A stretch of DNA of 64,000 nt, taken from assembly GCA_046153875.1 (NCBI GenBank), contig JBJXFE010000042.1, forward strand, positions 1 through 64,000, written 5' to 3'. The notes below the pieces were generated by a model. That model did no database searches, was not told the origin of the DNA, and saw nothing but the letters and a program-made list of their open reading frames with translations. Positions 1 through 11,614 of the stretch are shown here, one piece after another (within the stretch, counting starts at the first letter, position 1; the number at the start of each line of letters is the position of its first letter). Both the position numbers and the translations under genes were made by a program. Source of the DNA: JBJXFE01 sp046153875. GTDB lineage: Bacteria; Planctomycetota; Phycisphaerae; Phycisphaerales; UBA1924.

Positions 1-122
1 CTCGTGGATCCAGAACTTCCGCCGCCTGTGCATCCGCTACGAGAAGTCCACCGCGATGTTCCAGGGCTTCCTGCACCTCGGCTGCACCCTCCTCCTGCTC
101 AAACAGGTTCTGGGATAGGCTC
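1..122 (+). mobile_element. Right end of an IS5-family insertion sequence
   Basis: The window opens inside an insertion sequence; only its transposase 3' end and a few terminal bases are visible. The boundary is put near 122 because the disrupted host gene reads normally from about 125 onward. The tetramer CTAG spans the junction at 122-125, which fits the YTAR target preference known for IS5 itself. The left end and any target duplication lie outside the window, so element length and group cannot be given. Confidence 0.7.
2..118 (+). CDS. Transposase, C-terminal fragment (IS5-like, DDE)
   Basis: Thirty-eight codons are open from the window edge to a TAG stop. The peptide contains NFRRLCIRYEKS followed by a hydrophobic tail, which matches the end of IS5-type DDE transposases, where an RxxxxRYE block carries the catalytic Glu and a short hydrophobic helix closes the protein. 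The N-terminal DDE part is outside the window, so it cannot be told whether the transposase is intact. Its end overlaps, on the other strand, the spurious tail of the gene it interrupted. Confidence 0.75.
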   Translation, partial: SWIQNFRRLCIRYEKSTAMFQGFLHLGCTLLLLKQVLG

Positions 123-681
123 TAGCCCAGACGATCGCGAAGACGATCGTGTTCACGATTAGACCAGACCACACCGGGAGGATCGGGAGCCACGCTGGAC
201 CCCGGACGGGCAAGTTCACGTATACCAGCCCCCATCGATCGGGAATCGTGTTGGGATCGTGCGAGAGCCACACGCCCCCCCTCAGGCATCGCAGAGGCCA
301 TCCGGCCGCATAGAACCCCCAACTCGTCACACCTGAGACGCCGCGAAGTTGTCGCGCCTGTGAATCCACATGCTCGCGCCATCGGTTCCAAGATGGAAGG
401 CGGTTGCGAATCAGATGTTCGTGTACATGCTTAACGTCGGTACCGACGGCGTCGAGGGTGGCGGCCGGCTCGCGAGCGACGCACTGGAGCCCGATGGTCT
501 CGAGCGTCCAAGACTTCGTGGTGCTTAGCCGCCATGTCGCGCCCGATGGCGCCGTGTACTCCCATTTTTCGCTCACGACCCGGCCGAATCGCCCGTTGTA
601 GCCGACCCAGGCAATCACGATTGCCGTGCCTGCGCTGATCAGCAAACACGCAACCGCGAGCATGAACCGGCGCCGCCTCAC
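37..681 (-). pseudogene. Small membrane protein truncated by the IS
   Basis: The open frame encodes 214 residues. It has an N-terminal membrane segment (about 7-27), a soluble middle and a second hydrophobic segment (about 165-190, around PVWSGLIVNTIVFAIVWA). Small planctomycete membrane proteins with this two-helix plan usually go on after the second helix with a basic stretch and a CPxCGYD-type zinc ribbon. Here the frame crosses into the insertion sequence near base 125 and the last 29 or so residues are IS-encoded, so the native C-terminus is gone. Function is unknown; a periplasmic loop held by two anchors is the likely topology. The family link is from memory of sequence style, not from a search. 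Confidence 0.6.
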
Positions 682-690
682 GACGCCATT

Positions 691-1836
691 CTATCTGAGT
701 TTCTCGTCCACCCTCGCGTGCAGCTCCTTGAGCTGCTCGGCCTTCTCGCGCGGCATAATCAGCGTCGCGTCCTCGGTGTGAACTACGATCAGGTCCTGGC
801 ACCCCAGCAGCGCCAGCGTATGCCCCGGCACGGCGTTCACCACGAGGTTTGAGCCGCCGTTGACCAGCACCGCCGGGCCTGCCCCCGCCGTGCGGTTCTT
901 TGATCCGTCAGGCGGGAGCGTGTCGCCGTAGCTGGGCCATGACCCCACGTCGAGCCATTTCAGGTCCATCAGCACCGTCGCCACCGTGAACGGCCGGTCC
1001 GGCCCGCCGACCTGGCCCTTGGCCTTCGTCGCCGGTTCCATGATCGCGTAGTCCACGCTGATCTTCGGGAGCGTCGGGTAGACCTCCGCGAGCACCGCGG
1101 CCTGGCGGTCCGTGCCCCACGCCTCCTGGATCTTCACGAGCCCCTCGTGGCTCTCGGGCTTGAAGCGCTTGAGGCACTCCATCACCGTCGCGGCCTTCCA
1201 AACGAACATCCCGCTGTTCCACCCGAAGACGCCGCTCTGCACGTACGCCTGCGCCCGTGGCAGGTCGGGCTTCTCGACGAACCGCGCGACCTTGTACGCC
1301 AGCCCGCTCGACCCCGGCACCTCGATGATCGGTGTGCCGCGCTCGACATACCCGAACCCCGTCGCCGCGTGCGTCGGCTTGATGCTGAACGTGACGAGCC
1401 GGTTCGGGTCCGCCTCCACGAGCCGAAACCCCAGGTCCATCAGCTCCTGAAACTTCCCCACCGGTTCGATGATGTGGTCGGCCGTCAGCACGCAGAACAC
1501 CGCGTCGCTGTCGAGCTTCTGGAACACGGCCGCCGCGAAACCCACCGCGTTCACCGTGTCGCGCCCCACCGGCTCGCCGAGGATGCGGTCGTCGCTGAAC
1601 TCGGGCAGGGCCGCGCGGATCGCCCCGCGGTACCCCTCGGCCGTGCAGATGAAGCGTCGCTCGGGCGGGATCATGCCTTCGAGGCGCCCCGCGGCCAGGT
1701 CGAGGAGCGAGACCGCCGCGCCGTGGTTCCCCGTGGGCTCGATGAACTTGATGAGCTGCTTGGGGCGGTCCAGGCGGCTCATGGGCCACAGCCGCGTGCC
1801 CGCTCCGCCCGCCATGATCATCGCGTAACGCATCAA
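691..1836 (-). CDS. manC: Mannose-1-phosphate guanylyltransferase
   Basis: Makes GDP-mannose from mannose-1-phosphate and GTP in the cytoplasm, feeding polysaccharide or glycoprotein synthesis. The nucleotide-binding signature GGAGTRLWP is at residues 10-18, followed by RPKQ; TADHI near 118 and FVEKPD near 190 are typical of the family. At 381 residues it has the transferase domain and a short beta-helix tail but no C-terminal mannose-6-phosphate isomerase cupin, so it is the monofunctional type rather than the 470-residue bifunctional one. It begins with two adjacent ATG codons; either could be used. The IS-truncated gene lies directly downstream on the same strand. No other sugar-nucleotide genes are nearby, so it is not part of a visible polysaccharide cluster. 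Confidence 0.92.
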   Translation of the reverse strand: MMRYAMIMAGGAGTRLWPMSRLDRPKQLIKFIEPTGNHGAAVSLLDLAAGRLEGMIPPERRFICTAEGYRGAIRAALPEFSDDRILGEPVGRDTVNAVGFAAAVFQKLDSDAVFCVLTADHIIEPVGKFQELMDLGFRLVEADPNRLVTFSIKPTHAATGFGYVERGTPIIEVPGSSGLAYKVARFVEKPDLPRAQAYVQSGVFGWNSGMFVWKAATVMECLKRFKPESHEGLVKIQEAWGTDRQAAVLAEVYPTLPKISVDYAIMEPATKAKGQVGGPDRPFTVATVLMDLKWLDVGSWPSYGDTLPPDGSKNRTAGAGPAVLVNGGSNLVVNAVPGHTLALLGCQDLIVVHTEDATLIMPREKAEQLKELHARVDEKLR

Positions 1837-2022
1837 TAAGGCCCCGGTTCGTGGGTCGAGACTATACAGACCGTGCGGCCGCGGCTCCGCACCCGGTCTC
1901 GCGTGTCACCGATCGCGCATCGGGGCGATGACAACTGACGGGCCGCCCGCCCGCCCTCGCCCCCGGGAGCGACCATCCGCCCGCCGCCTCCTACTGTCCC
2001 ATCGACACTCGGGAGCCGCCGC

Positions 2023-2208
2023 GTGAACGAACGCCGCACCACGGTCCAGGTCCCGTCCGACGCCGCCGACGCGCCGGCCCCGGCGCGCTGCCCCGTGCCC
2101 AAGTGGGGCCGCCGGCTGGGCGCGGCCGCGTTCCTTTTCTTCCTGATCAAAGGTCTGGCGTGGCTGGTCGTGCCCGCGCTGATCGCCATGGGCATTGCGG
2201 GACGCTGA
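2023..2208 (+). CDS. Small single-pass membrane protein, unknown
   Basis: A 61-residue protein starting at GTG with a GGGAG ribosome-binding sequence about nine bases upstream. The first 30 residues are polar and proline-rich; residues about 33-57 (LGAAAFLFFLIKGLAWLVVP onward) form one hydrophobic helix. The arrangement, a short cytoplasmic tail then one helix, is seen in many small bacterial membrane proteins of unknown role. It stands alone between two minus-strand genes. Evidence for it being real is the binding site, the clean helix and lack of a competing frame; no family is recognised. Confidence 0.5.
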   Translation: MNERRTTVQVPSDAADAPAPARCPVPKWGRRLGAAAFLFFLIKGLAWLVVPALIAMGIAGR

Positions 2209-2387
2209 CCGCGCCCCGCGACGTGCACAATTCACACCCGCCGCGCGCCGCCAAACAGACCCGTCAGTTCGACCCCGCGGCCGCGGGCGCGGGCTTGTCG
2301 ACCGCGGATGTCCTCTCAGCCTGGCACGGCGGAGGTGCCGGCAGCGCGGAGTCCGACCGCGGAACAGCCCGCACGGGCGACGCCTGG

Positions 2388-5318
2388 TCATCGCGCCGCG
2401 TCCCGCCACGTCGCGGCATCTTCCGTCCTTCCCAGCTGTTCGTAGAGCGCGCCGAGATCGGCCGCGATCTTCCGTGAGGCCGGGTGGTCTGCGCCCCAGG
2501 CGCGCACCATCATGGTGTGGGCATCCCGCCAGGTCGACTCGGCCTCCTGCGTGCGCCCCGTGTCGCGCAGGCGCGCGGCGCAGGCCGCGAGGGCACGCCC
2601 GGCCAGCCTGTCGGGCCCGACGCCCGACCGGCAGATCTCGGCCGTCTCAGCGAAGAGCGCATCGCCCTCCGCCGTCCGGCCCAGATGGACGCGGGCGTCC
2701 GCGAGCGCGCTCATGAACAGGACGGTCGCTGTGGACCGGGGGCGCGCTCCGCCATGCATCGCGTCGAGGCTCTCGCTGAGCAGGGGCTCGGCCTCCTCCC
2801 ACCGACCCTGCGCGGCGCGGACCATGCCCAGGCCCGCGCGCACCTGCAGCGACCGCGGGCCCGTGTCGTTCCGGTGACGGTCGGAGTCGATGATCTCCTG
2901 GAACAGGGCGGCGGCCCCGTCCAGGTCGCCCGTCTCGCGCCGGGCGACGGCCTGACCGTTCATCGCGCTCAACGTGCGCTCATCGTCGGGGCCGACTGTT
3001 GCACGGAAGATCGCCGTGGCGCGCCCCGCGACGGGTTCGGCTTCGGCGAATCGCCCGCTCTTGTTGAGCGTCTGCACCCGTAGGCCCATCGCGTGCCCGA
3101 CGTTCGGGTTGCTTTCGCCGAGCACATCGAGCAGCCCCTCGATCGCGTCGCGGAGCAGCGGGTCGGCCTCGTTGAAGCGGGCCAGCTCGTTGTAGACACC
3201 CCCGAGATTGACCATCATCAGGAGCGTCTCGGGATGGTTCGGACCCTGCACGCGGCGCTTGCCTTCGAGCACTTGCTCGATGATCTCGGCGGCGTCGGCG
3301 AGCCGCCCCTGCGCGGCCGCGACGATCCCGAGGTTGTTCAGGACCGTCAACGCCGAGGGGGTATCCTCGTCGCCGTTGCGGCGGTCCATTTCGTGGACCT
3401 CCCGCCAGAGCGGCTCCGCACAGTCCACCCGCCCCATTTCGCGGTAGATCGCCGCCAGGTTCGTCATGGTCCCCCTGAGCTCCGGGTCATCGGGTTGAAG
3501 CACGCGGCGCGCGGTTGCGTACACCTCGCTCATCAGCCGTTCGGCCTCGGGCAGCCGGCTCTGATCGCCGTACACGCTGGCCAGGAGCTTCTTCGCGGAC
3601 AGGACTTCCCGCGACTCGGGGCCCGACACGCGCTCGAGGGCGGCGATCACCGGTTCGAGAATCGCCACCGCCTCGTCCCACCGGGACTCGGATCGCTCCA
3701 GCTCGGCCAGGTTCCGGAGCGTGCCGAGAGTCGCGAGGTCTTCGTCGCCGCGCTCGCGGCGCCAGAGCGCCACCGCGGCTTCCAAGTGGGCCCGCGCCGG
3801 CCCGTACTCGCCTAAGCCACGGTATGTGTTCCCCAGCGTCTGCCGGACCGCTGCTTCGACCTCCGGGCGGTCGCCGAACGCCTCGTCGACCGACGCCGAC
3901 GCCGTGTCAAGGGCCTCGCGGATCGTGACATCCCGCCCCCGTGCGTTGGCCGGGTCCGCGGACGACAGCAGCCTGCTGTTCAGGAAATCGAGAATGGCGT
4001 TCGCCGTGTCCGCCTCCGTGCGCGCCCGCTTGCCGGCCGCATCGGCGTCAGTTAGGCGGGTCGCGGCCAGCTGCTCCGCTTCCTCGGCCCGGTCGCGCTG
4101 ACCGATGGCAACGACCGTCTGGGCCGTCGTCGCGATGATCCCCGCGACCAGCACGACGAAGACAGCCGCGACACCGCCCACCAGCGCCTTGTTCCGGCGC
4201 GCGAACTTGCGGAGCTGGTACAGCGTGGTCGCCGGGCGGGCCACGATCGGCTCATCGCCCAGGTATCGGCGCAGGTCCTCGGCCAGCGCCGCCGCGGACT
4301 GGTACCGGCGGTCCGGGTCCTTCTCCAGCGCCTTGGCGCAGATCGTCTCCAGATCACCCCGGAGCACGCGGCTGACCGTGGAGAGCGGGGCGGGATCCTG
4401 CTCGCTGATGATCCGGGCGGACTCGGCGATCGCGCGCGCGTTCACCTCGTACGGGAGTCGCCCCGCCAGCAACTCATAGAGGATCACCCCCAGCGCGTAC
4501 ACGTCGGATCGGGTGTCGAGCGGGGCCGAGCCTCCCGCGACCTGCTCCGGGCTCATGTAGTTCAGCGTTCCGACGAGCACCCCCGGCTCGGTGTGCATCG
4601 TCGCGCCGGCCTGCGGCTCGGTCAGCCGGGCGACGCCGAAGTCCAGCACCTTCGGCTGCCCCTCGGCGTTCACGAGGATGTTGGCGGGCTTCAGGTCGCG
4701 GTGGATCACGCCGTTGAAGTGGGCGTGCTGAACCGCCTCGCAGACCTTCAGGAACAGCTCGACGCGTTCGCGCGTGATGAGCGTCCGGCCGAAGGCCGTG
4801 AGCGAACGGCCCTTGATCAGCTCCATCGCGACGTACGGCTGCTCGCCCTGGCCGGAATCGGCGGTCCCCGCGTCGTGGATCTGCGCGATGCCCGGGTGGT
4901 TGAGACGCGCCAGCATCTGGCCCTCGTGCTCGAACCTCCGCAGCGCCGCGGGCGAGGCCGCCCCGACCCGCAGGACCTTCAGGGCCACCTGGCGGCGCGG
5001 GCGCTCCTGCTCGGCCAGGTACACGACTCCCATGCCCCCCGTGCCCAGCACGGCGCGGATCGCGTACGGCCCGATGCGCACGGGGTGTCCCGCGGGCGTG
5101 CCGACGTCGCCCGTGACCACCGCGGCCAGGCTCTGGGCCGCCGACTGCATCTCCCGCGTGTCCAGGGCCCGATCGTCGGTATCGGAATCGAGCAGGGACA
5201 GCACCTCGACGCGCAGGGCCCTGTCGGTCCCGCACGCGGCGTCCAGGTACGACTCCCGATCCGGCGCATTCAACGTCCGTGCCCCGAGGAACACGCTCTT
5301 GACCCGTTCAGGTGTCAC
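2388..5318 (-). CDS. Ser/Thr protein kinase with TPR repeats
   Basis: A 976-residue Hanks-type kinase. The kinase domain runs from about 84 to 355: glycine loop LGTGGMGVVY at 91-100, ATP-binding Lys114, catalytic HRDLKPAN at 206-213, DFG at 227-229 and SPEQ at 256-259, so it should be active. One membrane helix follows at about 378-402, then a coiled stretch, then some 500 residues of repeated tetratricopeptide units (about 480-970) that would lie outside the cytoplasm and probably bind a partner. The GTG start overlaps the stop of the sigma-factor gene (GTGA), giving translational coupling. In planctomycetes such kinases are commonly encoded beside ECF sigma factors lacking an anti-sigma; a regulatory link, perhaps phosphorylation of the sigma factor, is inferred. 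Confidence 0.93.
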   Translation of the reverse strand: MTPERVKSVFLGARTLNAPDRESYLDAACGTDRALRVEVLSLLDSDTDDRALDTREMQSAAQSLAAVVTGDVGTPAGHPVRIGPYAIRAVLGTGGMGVVYLAEQERPRRQVALKVLRVGAASPAALRRFEHEGQMLARLNHPGIAQIHDAGTADSGQGEQPYVAMELIKGRSLTAFGRTLITRERVELFLKVCEAVQHAHFNGVIHRDLKPANILVNAEGQPKVLDFGVARLTEPQAGATMHTEPGVLVGTLNYMSPEQVAGGSAPLDTRSDVYALGVILYELLAGRLPYEVNARAIAESARIISEQDPAPLSTVSRVLRGDLETICAKALEKDPDRRYQSAAALAEDLRRYLGDEPIVARPATTLYQLRKFARRNKALVGGVAAVFVVLVAGIIATTAQTVVAIGQRDRAEEAEQLAATRLTDADAAGKRARTEADTANAILDFLNSRLLSSADPANARGRDVTIREALDTASASVDEAFGDRPEVEAAVRQTLGNTYRGLGEYGPARAHLEAAVALWRRERGDEDLATLGTLRNLAELERSESRWDEAVAILEPVIAALERVSGPESREVLSAKKLLASVYGDQSRLPEAERLMSEVYATARRVLQPDDPELRGTMTNLAAIYREMGRVDCAEPLWREVHEMDRRNGDEDTPSALTVLNNLGIVAAAQGRLADAAEIIEQVLEGKRRVQGPNHPETLLMMVNLGGVYNELARFNEADPLLRDAIEGLLDVLGESNPNVGHAMGLRVQTLNKSGRFAEAEPVAGRATAIFRATVGPDDERTLSAMNGQAVARRETGDLDGAAALFQEIIDSDRHRNDTGPRSLQVRAGLGMVRAAQGRWEEAEPLLSESLDAMHGGARPRSTATVLFMSALADARVHLGRTAEGDALFAETAEICRSGVGPDRLAGRALAACAARLRDTGRTQEAESTWRDAHTMMVRAWGADHPASRKIAADLGALYEQLGRTEDAATWRDAAR

Positions 5319-5878
5319 GACCCCTCCTCGCGCAGCTCGCGGCGCAGCCAGGCCTTGGCGATCGCCCAGTCCTCATCCACGGCCCGCGGCGAGATGCCGA
5401 TCGCCTCCGCCGTCTCGTCGATCGTCATCCCCGCGAACACCCGGAGCTCGACCACGCGGGCCTCACGCGGATACGCGGCCGCCAGCCGCGTCAGGGCCTC
5501 GTCGAGCTCCAGCAGGTCCACCTCGGGCTTGGTCGTGATCGCGACGGCGTCGCTGAGCGTGATGCGGCGCCAGCCCCCGCCGCGCTTCCGACGCCCGCGC
5601 CCCCGGGCGTGCTCGATGACGGTCCGCCGCATCAGCGTGGCGGCGACCCCGAGGAAGTGGGCCCGCCCTTTCCAATCGACGCGCGTCTGATCCACCAGCT
5701 TCAGGTACGCCTCGTGCACCAGCGACGTGGGCCGGAGGGTGGCCTCCGGCGGCTCCCCCCGGAGCTTCTTCTCGGCCAGGGCCCGCAGCTCGTCGTAGAC
5801 CAGCGGGAGAAGTGCGTCGGCGGCGTTGGGTTCGCGACGCACCAGCCGTTCGAGAATGACAGTGGCATCCTCTTGCAT
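5315..5878 (-). CDS. ECF-type RNA polymerase sigma factor
   Basis: A 187-residue extracytoplasmic-function sigma factor. Region 2 includes LRPTSLVHEAYLKL and a core-binding helix; region 4 holds REARVVELRVFAGM and the helix-turn-helix DETAEAIGISPRAVDEDW. These match the planctomycete-rich sub-family that accompanies Ser/Thr kinases. The start was set at ATG 5878 because the longer upstream frame is arginine- and proline-rich and unlike the family, whereas MQEDATVILERL begins where such proteins normally do. It overlaps the downstream kinase by four bases. No anti-sigma gene is adjacent, so control probably runs through the kinase. Confidence 0.9.
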   Translation of the reverse strand: MQEDATVILERLVRREPNAADALLPLVYDELRALAEKKLRGEPPEATLRPTSLVHEAYLKLVDQTRVDWKGRAHFLGVAATLMRRTVIEHARGRGRRKRGGGWRRITLSDAVAITTKPEVDLLELDEALTRLAAAYPREARVVELRVFAGMTIDETAEAIGISPRAVDEDWAIAKAWLRRELREEGS

Positions 5879-6107
5879 GGAGCTCCGACGCCACTGTACC
5901 ACCATGGGCACCGTTCCGAACCGCCGGACTCTCGGTCTGGCTGGCCCACGCGGGATTCTGAGGGTAAGGCCGCGAACGTGGGTACTCTGGCGTCGGCATC
6001 GAGGCGGAATGTGCACAATCCGCTCTCTTTCTCCTTCTTTGGCCGCGCTCCGATCACCTGGTTGACGCGCTAGGGATAGGACGCCGCTGCGGCACCGGAG
6101 ACGACTC

Positions 6108-7460
6108 ATGAGCCTCAGGAACAACTCATTCGTTCTTCTCCTGTCGCGCGGGCGCGCAGCGGCCGGGATAGCGATCCTGGCCGCGGCGGCCGCGGTGCAG
6201 GCCCAATGCCCGCCGTCCTTCGCCCCGGCGGCCAACTACCCGGCAGGGACCCAATCCCTGGGCCTGGCCGTGGGCGATCTCAACGCCGACGGCAGGCCCG
6301 ATCTGGCCGTGGCCAACGTAGGCCCCTTCCCGGGCAACGTCGTCATTCTGCTGGGCAATCCCGGGGGCACGTTGCAGTGGGCGGGCAGCTACGCGGCGGG
6401 TGAGGGACCGTTTGCCGTCGCGGTCGGCGACTTCAACGCCGACGCCAAGGCCGACTTGGCTGTCGCGAACGACGGCAGCGTCTCCGTGCTGCTGGGGAAC
6501 GGCAACGGTACGTTTCAGGCGGCGCTGGACTATCCCATCCCTCTTATCTACCTGCTCTGCATCGCGGTGGGCGAGTTCAACGGCGATGGAAAGCCGGACC
6601 TCGCTGCCAGCGGCTCCAACTCGTTCGGGGCGGGTGTCGACGGCTTTTACATCCTGCTGGGCAACGGAAACGGAACGTTCCAAGCGGCGGTCGGCTACCC
6701 CACCACGAGCAGCGGCCAGTTCTGGGAGATCGGCATCGATGACTTCAACTCCGACGGCAAAGCGGATATCGCTGTGACCAACACGGACGCGAGCGGCGTC
6801 TTCGTGCTGCTCGGGAACGGCAACGGCACGTTTCAGCCCGCGGTTCTCTACGTGACCGGCGGGGAACCGACCGCGCTCGGTGTGAGCGATTTCAACGCCG
6901 ACGGGAAGCGTGACTTGGCGGTAGGGTCTGTCTCCGGTTCTCAAGGCAAGGCGTCAATTCTCCTGGGGAACGGGAACGGCACGTTCCAGCCCGCGGTCCA
7001 CTTCGCCGTCCCCAGGGGCAATGGCACCCTCCGGATCGCGGTCGGCGACTTCAACGCCGACGGCAGGCCCGACTTGGCTGCAGCGGGCCTCTACGGCCGA
7101 GTCTCGGTCCTGGTGGGCAACGGCGACGGCACGTTCCGGGCGGCGGTGTTCTTCGAGGTGGGCCTCCAGTTTCCGGGTGACGTCGCCGCAGGGGACTTTA
7201 ACGCCGACGGCCAGGTGGACGTGGCCGCTTCTTTCATCAATGGCAGCTGGCCCCAGAACAGCAGCGTCTCGGTGCTCCTGAACACGTCCGGCTGCTACCC
7301 GGACTGCAACCACGACTGTCAACTGACCGTGGCGGACTTCGGGTGCTTCCAGACCAAGTTTGTACTCGGCGACATGTACGCCGACTGTAACACCGACGGT
7401 GCGCTGACCGTCGCCGATTTTGGATGTCTGCAAAGTGCGTTCGTCCTCGGGTGCCGGTAG
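6108..7460 (+). CDS. Secreted FG-GAP/VCBS repeat protein with dockerin-like tail
   Basis: A 450-residue exported protein. An N-terminal signal peptide ends near residue 32 (VQAQ). Residues about 40-390 are seven or so repeats of the form GDFNADGKxDLAV then VSVLLGNGNGTF, the FG-GAP/VCBS blade with a calcium-binding DxNxDGxxD loop, predicting an integrin-alpha-like beta-propeller. Residues about 395-450 are two copies of a cysteine-bearing calcium-loop repeat (YPDCN, LTVADFGCF, then YADCN, LTVADFGCL), ending GCR. The same tag closes the genes ending at 26960 and 28137. The tag resembles a dockerin and may anchor the protein at the surface; no cohesin is visible here. The ATG has a GGAG site ten bases upstream. 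Confidence 0.88.
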   Translation: MSLRNNSFVLLLSRGRAAAGIAILAAAAAVQAQCPPSFAPAANYPAGTQSLGLAVGDLNADGRPDLAVANVGPFPGNVVILLGNPGGTLQWAGSYAAGEGPFAVAVGDFNADAKADLAVANDGSVSVLLGNGNGTFQAALDYPIPLIYLLCIAVGEFNGDGKPDLAASGSNSFGAGVDGFYILLGNGNGTFQAAVGYPTTSSGQFWEIGIDDFNSDGKADIAVTNTDASGVFVLLGNGNGTFQPAVLYVTGGEPTALGVSDFNADGKRDLAVGSVSGSQGKASILLGNGNGTFQPAVHFAVPRGNGTLRIAVGDFNADGRPDLAAAGLYGRVSVLVGNGDGTFRAAVFFEVGLQFPGDVAAGDFNADGQVDVAASFINGSWPQNSSVSVLLNTSGCYPDCNHDCQLTVADFGCFQTKFVLGDMYADCNTDGALTVADFGCLQSAFVLGCR

Positions 7461-7529
7461 TCATCACGGGACACCTCCGGTCGGCAGCCGCCGCTATCAG
7501 TACGCCCGCACACCCCCAGGAGACTCGTC

Positions 7530-8573
7530 ATGCACTGTCCCCGACTCGGACTCTTCAGCCTGCTCACCGCCGCGATCTCGGCGGTCCTCGTCCCGCTCAC
7601 TGCCGCGCACGGCCAGCCCGGCGGCACCGGCGGCACCGGCGGCACCGGCGGCGGAACCATCTACTTCACACTCGGCGGCGTTCCCTGCACCATGAACTCC
7701 GACGGGAGCGGCAAGGCGACCCTGCCGCCGGGAGTCTCGGGCGAACCGAGCCGCGGGCCGCACGCCGGGCTGCGCTGGTTCCTCCAGGTGCGCAACATCG
7801 CGGGCGAGTTCTACCCGGACGGGAGCCCGCGCCAGGAGGTCTTCGCGGTGCGCGCCGACGGGAATGAAGCGTTCACCCGTCAACTGACGGATCAGGCGGA
7901 TCTCCAACTGTTCACGTCCGGGCGCGGGTACGTCGGATGGTCCCCCGGAGATGCGCAGGTCTCGTGGGTCGCCGCGCGGTGGATGGGGGGCGTGCTGGTG
8001 GACGGCGGGGTGTACGCGGGAACCCTGTCGTACGAGGCAGCCGGGAACGTGGTCGGGATGATCGCCCAGCCCGCGTCGCCGCTCGTTCCGTGCACCATCG
8101 TCAACGCGCGGCCGGCGATTCAGAGCCACGACTGGTCTCCCTCGGGGGCGCAGATGGCGCTGCACGCCACGCCGTCCGGCGCGAATCAACTCTTCATCGC
8201 GAGCGTGTCGAGCGGTCAGTCCGTGCTGCTGCCGACCTCCGTTCCCGCGTCCGCGCCCGTCTGGTCGCCGGCCGGGACGAAGATCGCGTTCATGCACGCC
8301 GCGTTCGGCGGGGGCGTCTCGACCATCAACCCCGACGGGAGCGGCCAGAAGGCGATCGCCAAGCCCGCGGGTCAAGGCGTCCACATCCAGAACCCGGTCT
8401 GGTCCCCCACCGGCAGCCACCTGCTGTACAACCACGCCGGGTCCGTGCTCAACGACGCCCGCCAGGACATCTACCGCGTGACCGCGACCGGCGGGAGCAA
8501 GGCGAACCTGACCGCGGACGTCAACACACGATCCCTGAGCGGCACGCCGGCGCGCGTCGTCGGATGGCGGTAG
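7530..8573 (+). CDS. Secreted TolB/PD40-type beta-propeller protein
   Basis: A 347-residue exported protein with a signal peptide ending near residue 28 (TAAHGQ). A glycine/threonine run follows at about 30-41, produced by three copies of a 9-base tandem repeat. The rest has WD40-like beta-propeller (PD40) blades: WSPGDAQVSWVA, DWSPSGAQMALHA, VWSPAGTKIAFMH and VWSPTGSHLLYNH, each W-S-P-x-G then a hydrophobic strand, as in the TolB propeller. Such domains bind peptides or glycans; no catalytic domain is present. The start has AGGAG nine bases upstream. It lies 69 bases after the FG-GAP gene with no obvious terminator between, so the two may be co-transcribed. It has no dockerin-like tail. Confidence 0.82.
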   Translation: MHCPRLGLFSLLTAAISAVLVPLTAAHGQPGGTGGTGGTGGGTIYFTLGGVPCTMNSDGSGKATLPPGVSGEPSRGPHAGLRWFLQVRNIAGEFYPDGSPRQEVFAVRADGNEAFTRQLTDQADLQLFTSGRGYVGWSPGDAQVSWVAARWMGGVLVDGGVYAGTLSYEAAGNVVGMIAQPASPLVPCTIVNARPAIQSHDWSPSGAQMALHATPSGANQLFIASVSSGQSVLLPTSVPASAPVWSPAGTKIAFMHAAFGGGVSTINPDGSGQKAIAKPAGQGVHIQNPVWSPTGSHLLYNHAGSVLNDARQDIYRVTATGGSKANLTADVNTRSLSGTPARVVGWR

Positions 8574-8584
8574 CGCGGACGAAA

Positions 8585-8610
8585 GCGGCCCCCACCGGGG
8601 TCGGGGCCGC
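8585..8610. terminator. GC-rich hairpin between convergent genes
   Basis: An 8-bp perfect stem (GCGGCCCC with GGGGCCGC) sits between the convergent propeller and clpC stops. It has no U-tract on either strand, so it may block transcription only weakly. Confidence 0.4.
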
Positions 8611-8636
8611 CTGAAGCCTGCGCTGCTCACCGGGCG

Positions 8637-11237
<2,601 letters not shown>

Positions 11238-11614
11238 CGTGAGCCCTTCCTGCTTTACTACGGGCTTCCGTCAGGCCCGTTCGCTCCCGGAGCGGAGCGG
11301 ATGCTCCATTCTTGGGACTCGTCCACCCGATGTCTCGCCCCGGACGCCGTCTTCACACTCTGACAACCCCATCCAACTCCCGGCGGAGCCGCGTGTTGCG
11401 CCGGCCGCTCGGGCCTCCCGCTCCCCTGGGAGCTCGCCCTCGCGCCGCCGCGCGAAACCCTCTCATCGGCAGCACGGGCCGTGCCAGTTATGGATTCCGC
11501 CCCGACCCACCCGACGGACGCCCGGGCGGGGCCGCATCACCCGCACGCACCCGATTCGGCGGTCGAGCGGGTGCCCGAAACGGGCGGGCTGCCGGAATGG
11601 CATGGATCGCCGGG
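11238..11614. other. Gene-free stretch upstream of clpC
   Basis: No convincing gene. The part next to clpC should hold its promoter. On the minus strand an ACGGGC...GCCCGT hairpin lies about 20-45 bases before the clpC start and could be a leader structure. I see no CIRCE element or clear CtsR-type heptad repeat, so heat-shock control cannot be claimed. Confidence 0.4.

Noticed and set aside
11238..11614. CIRCE or CtsR control of clpC
   Set aside because: No TTAGCACTC-type inverted repeat or tandem heptad was found upstream.
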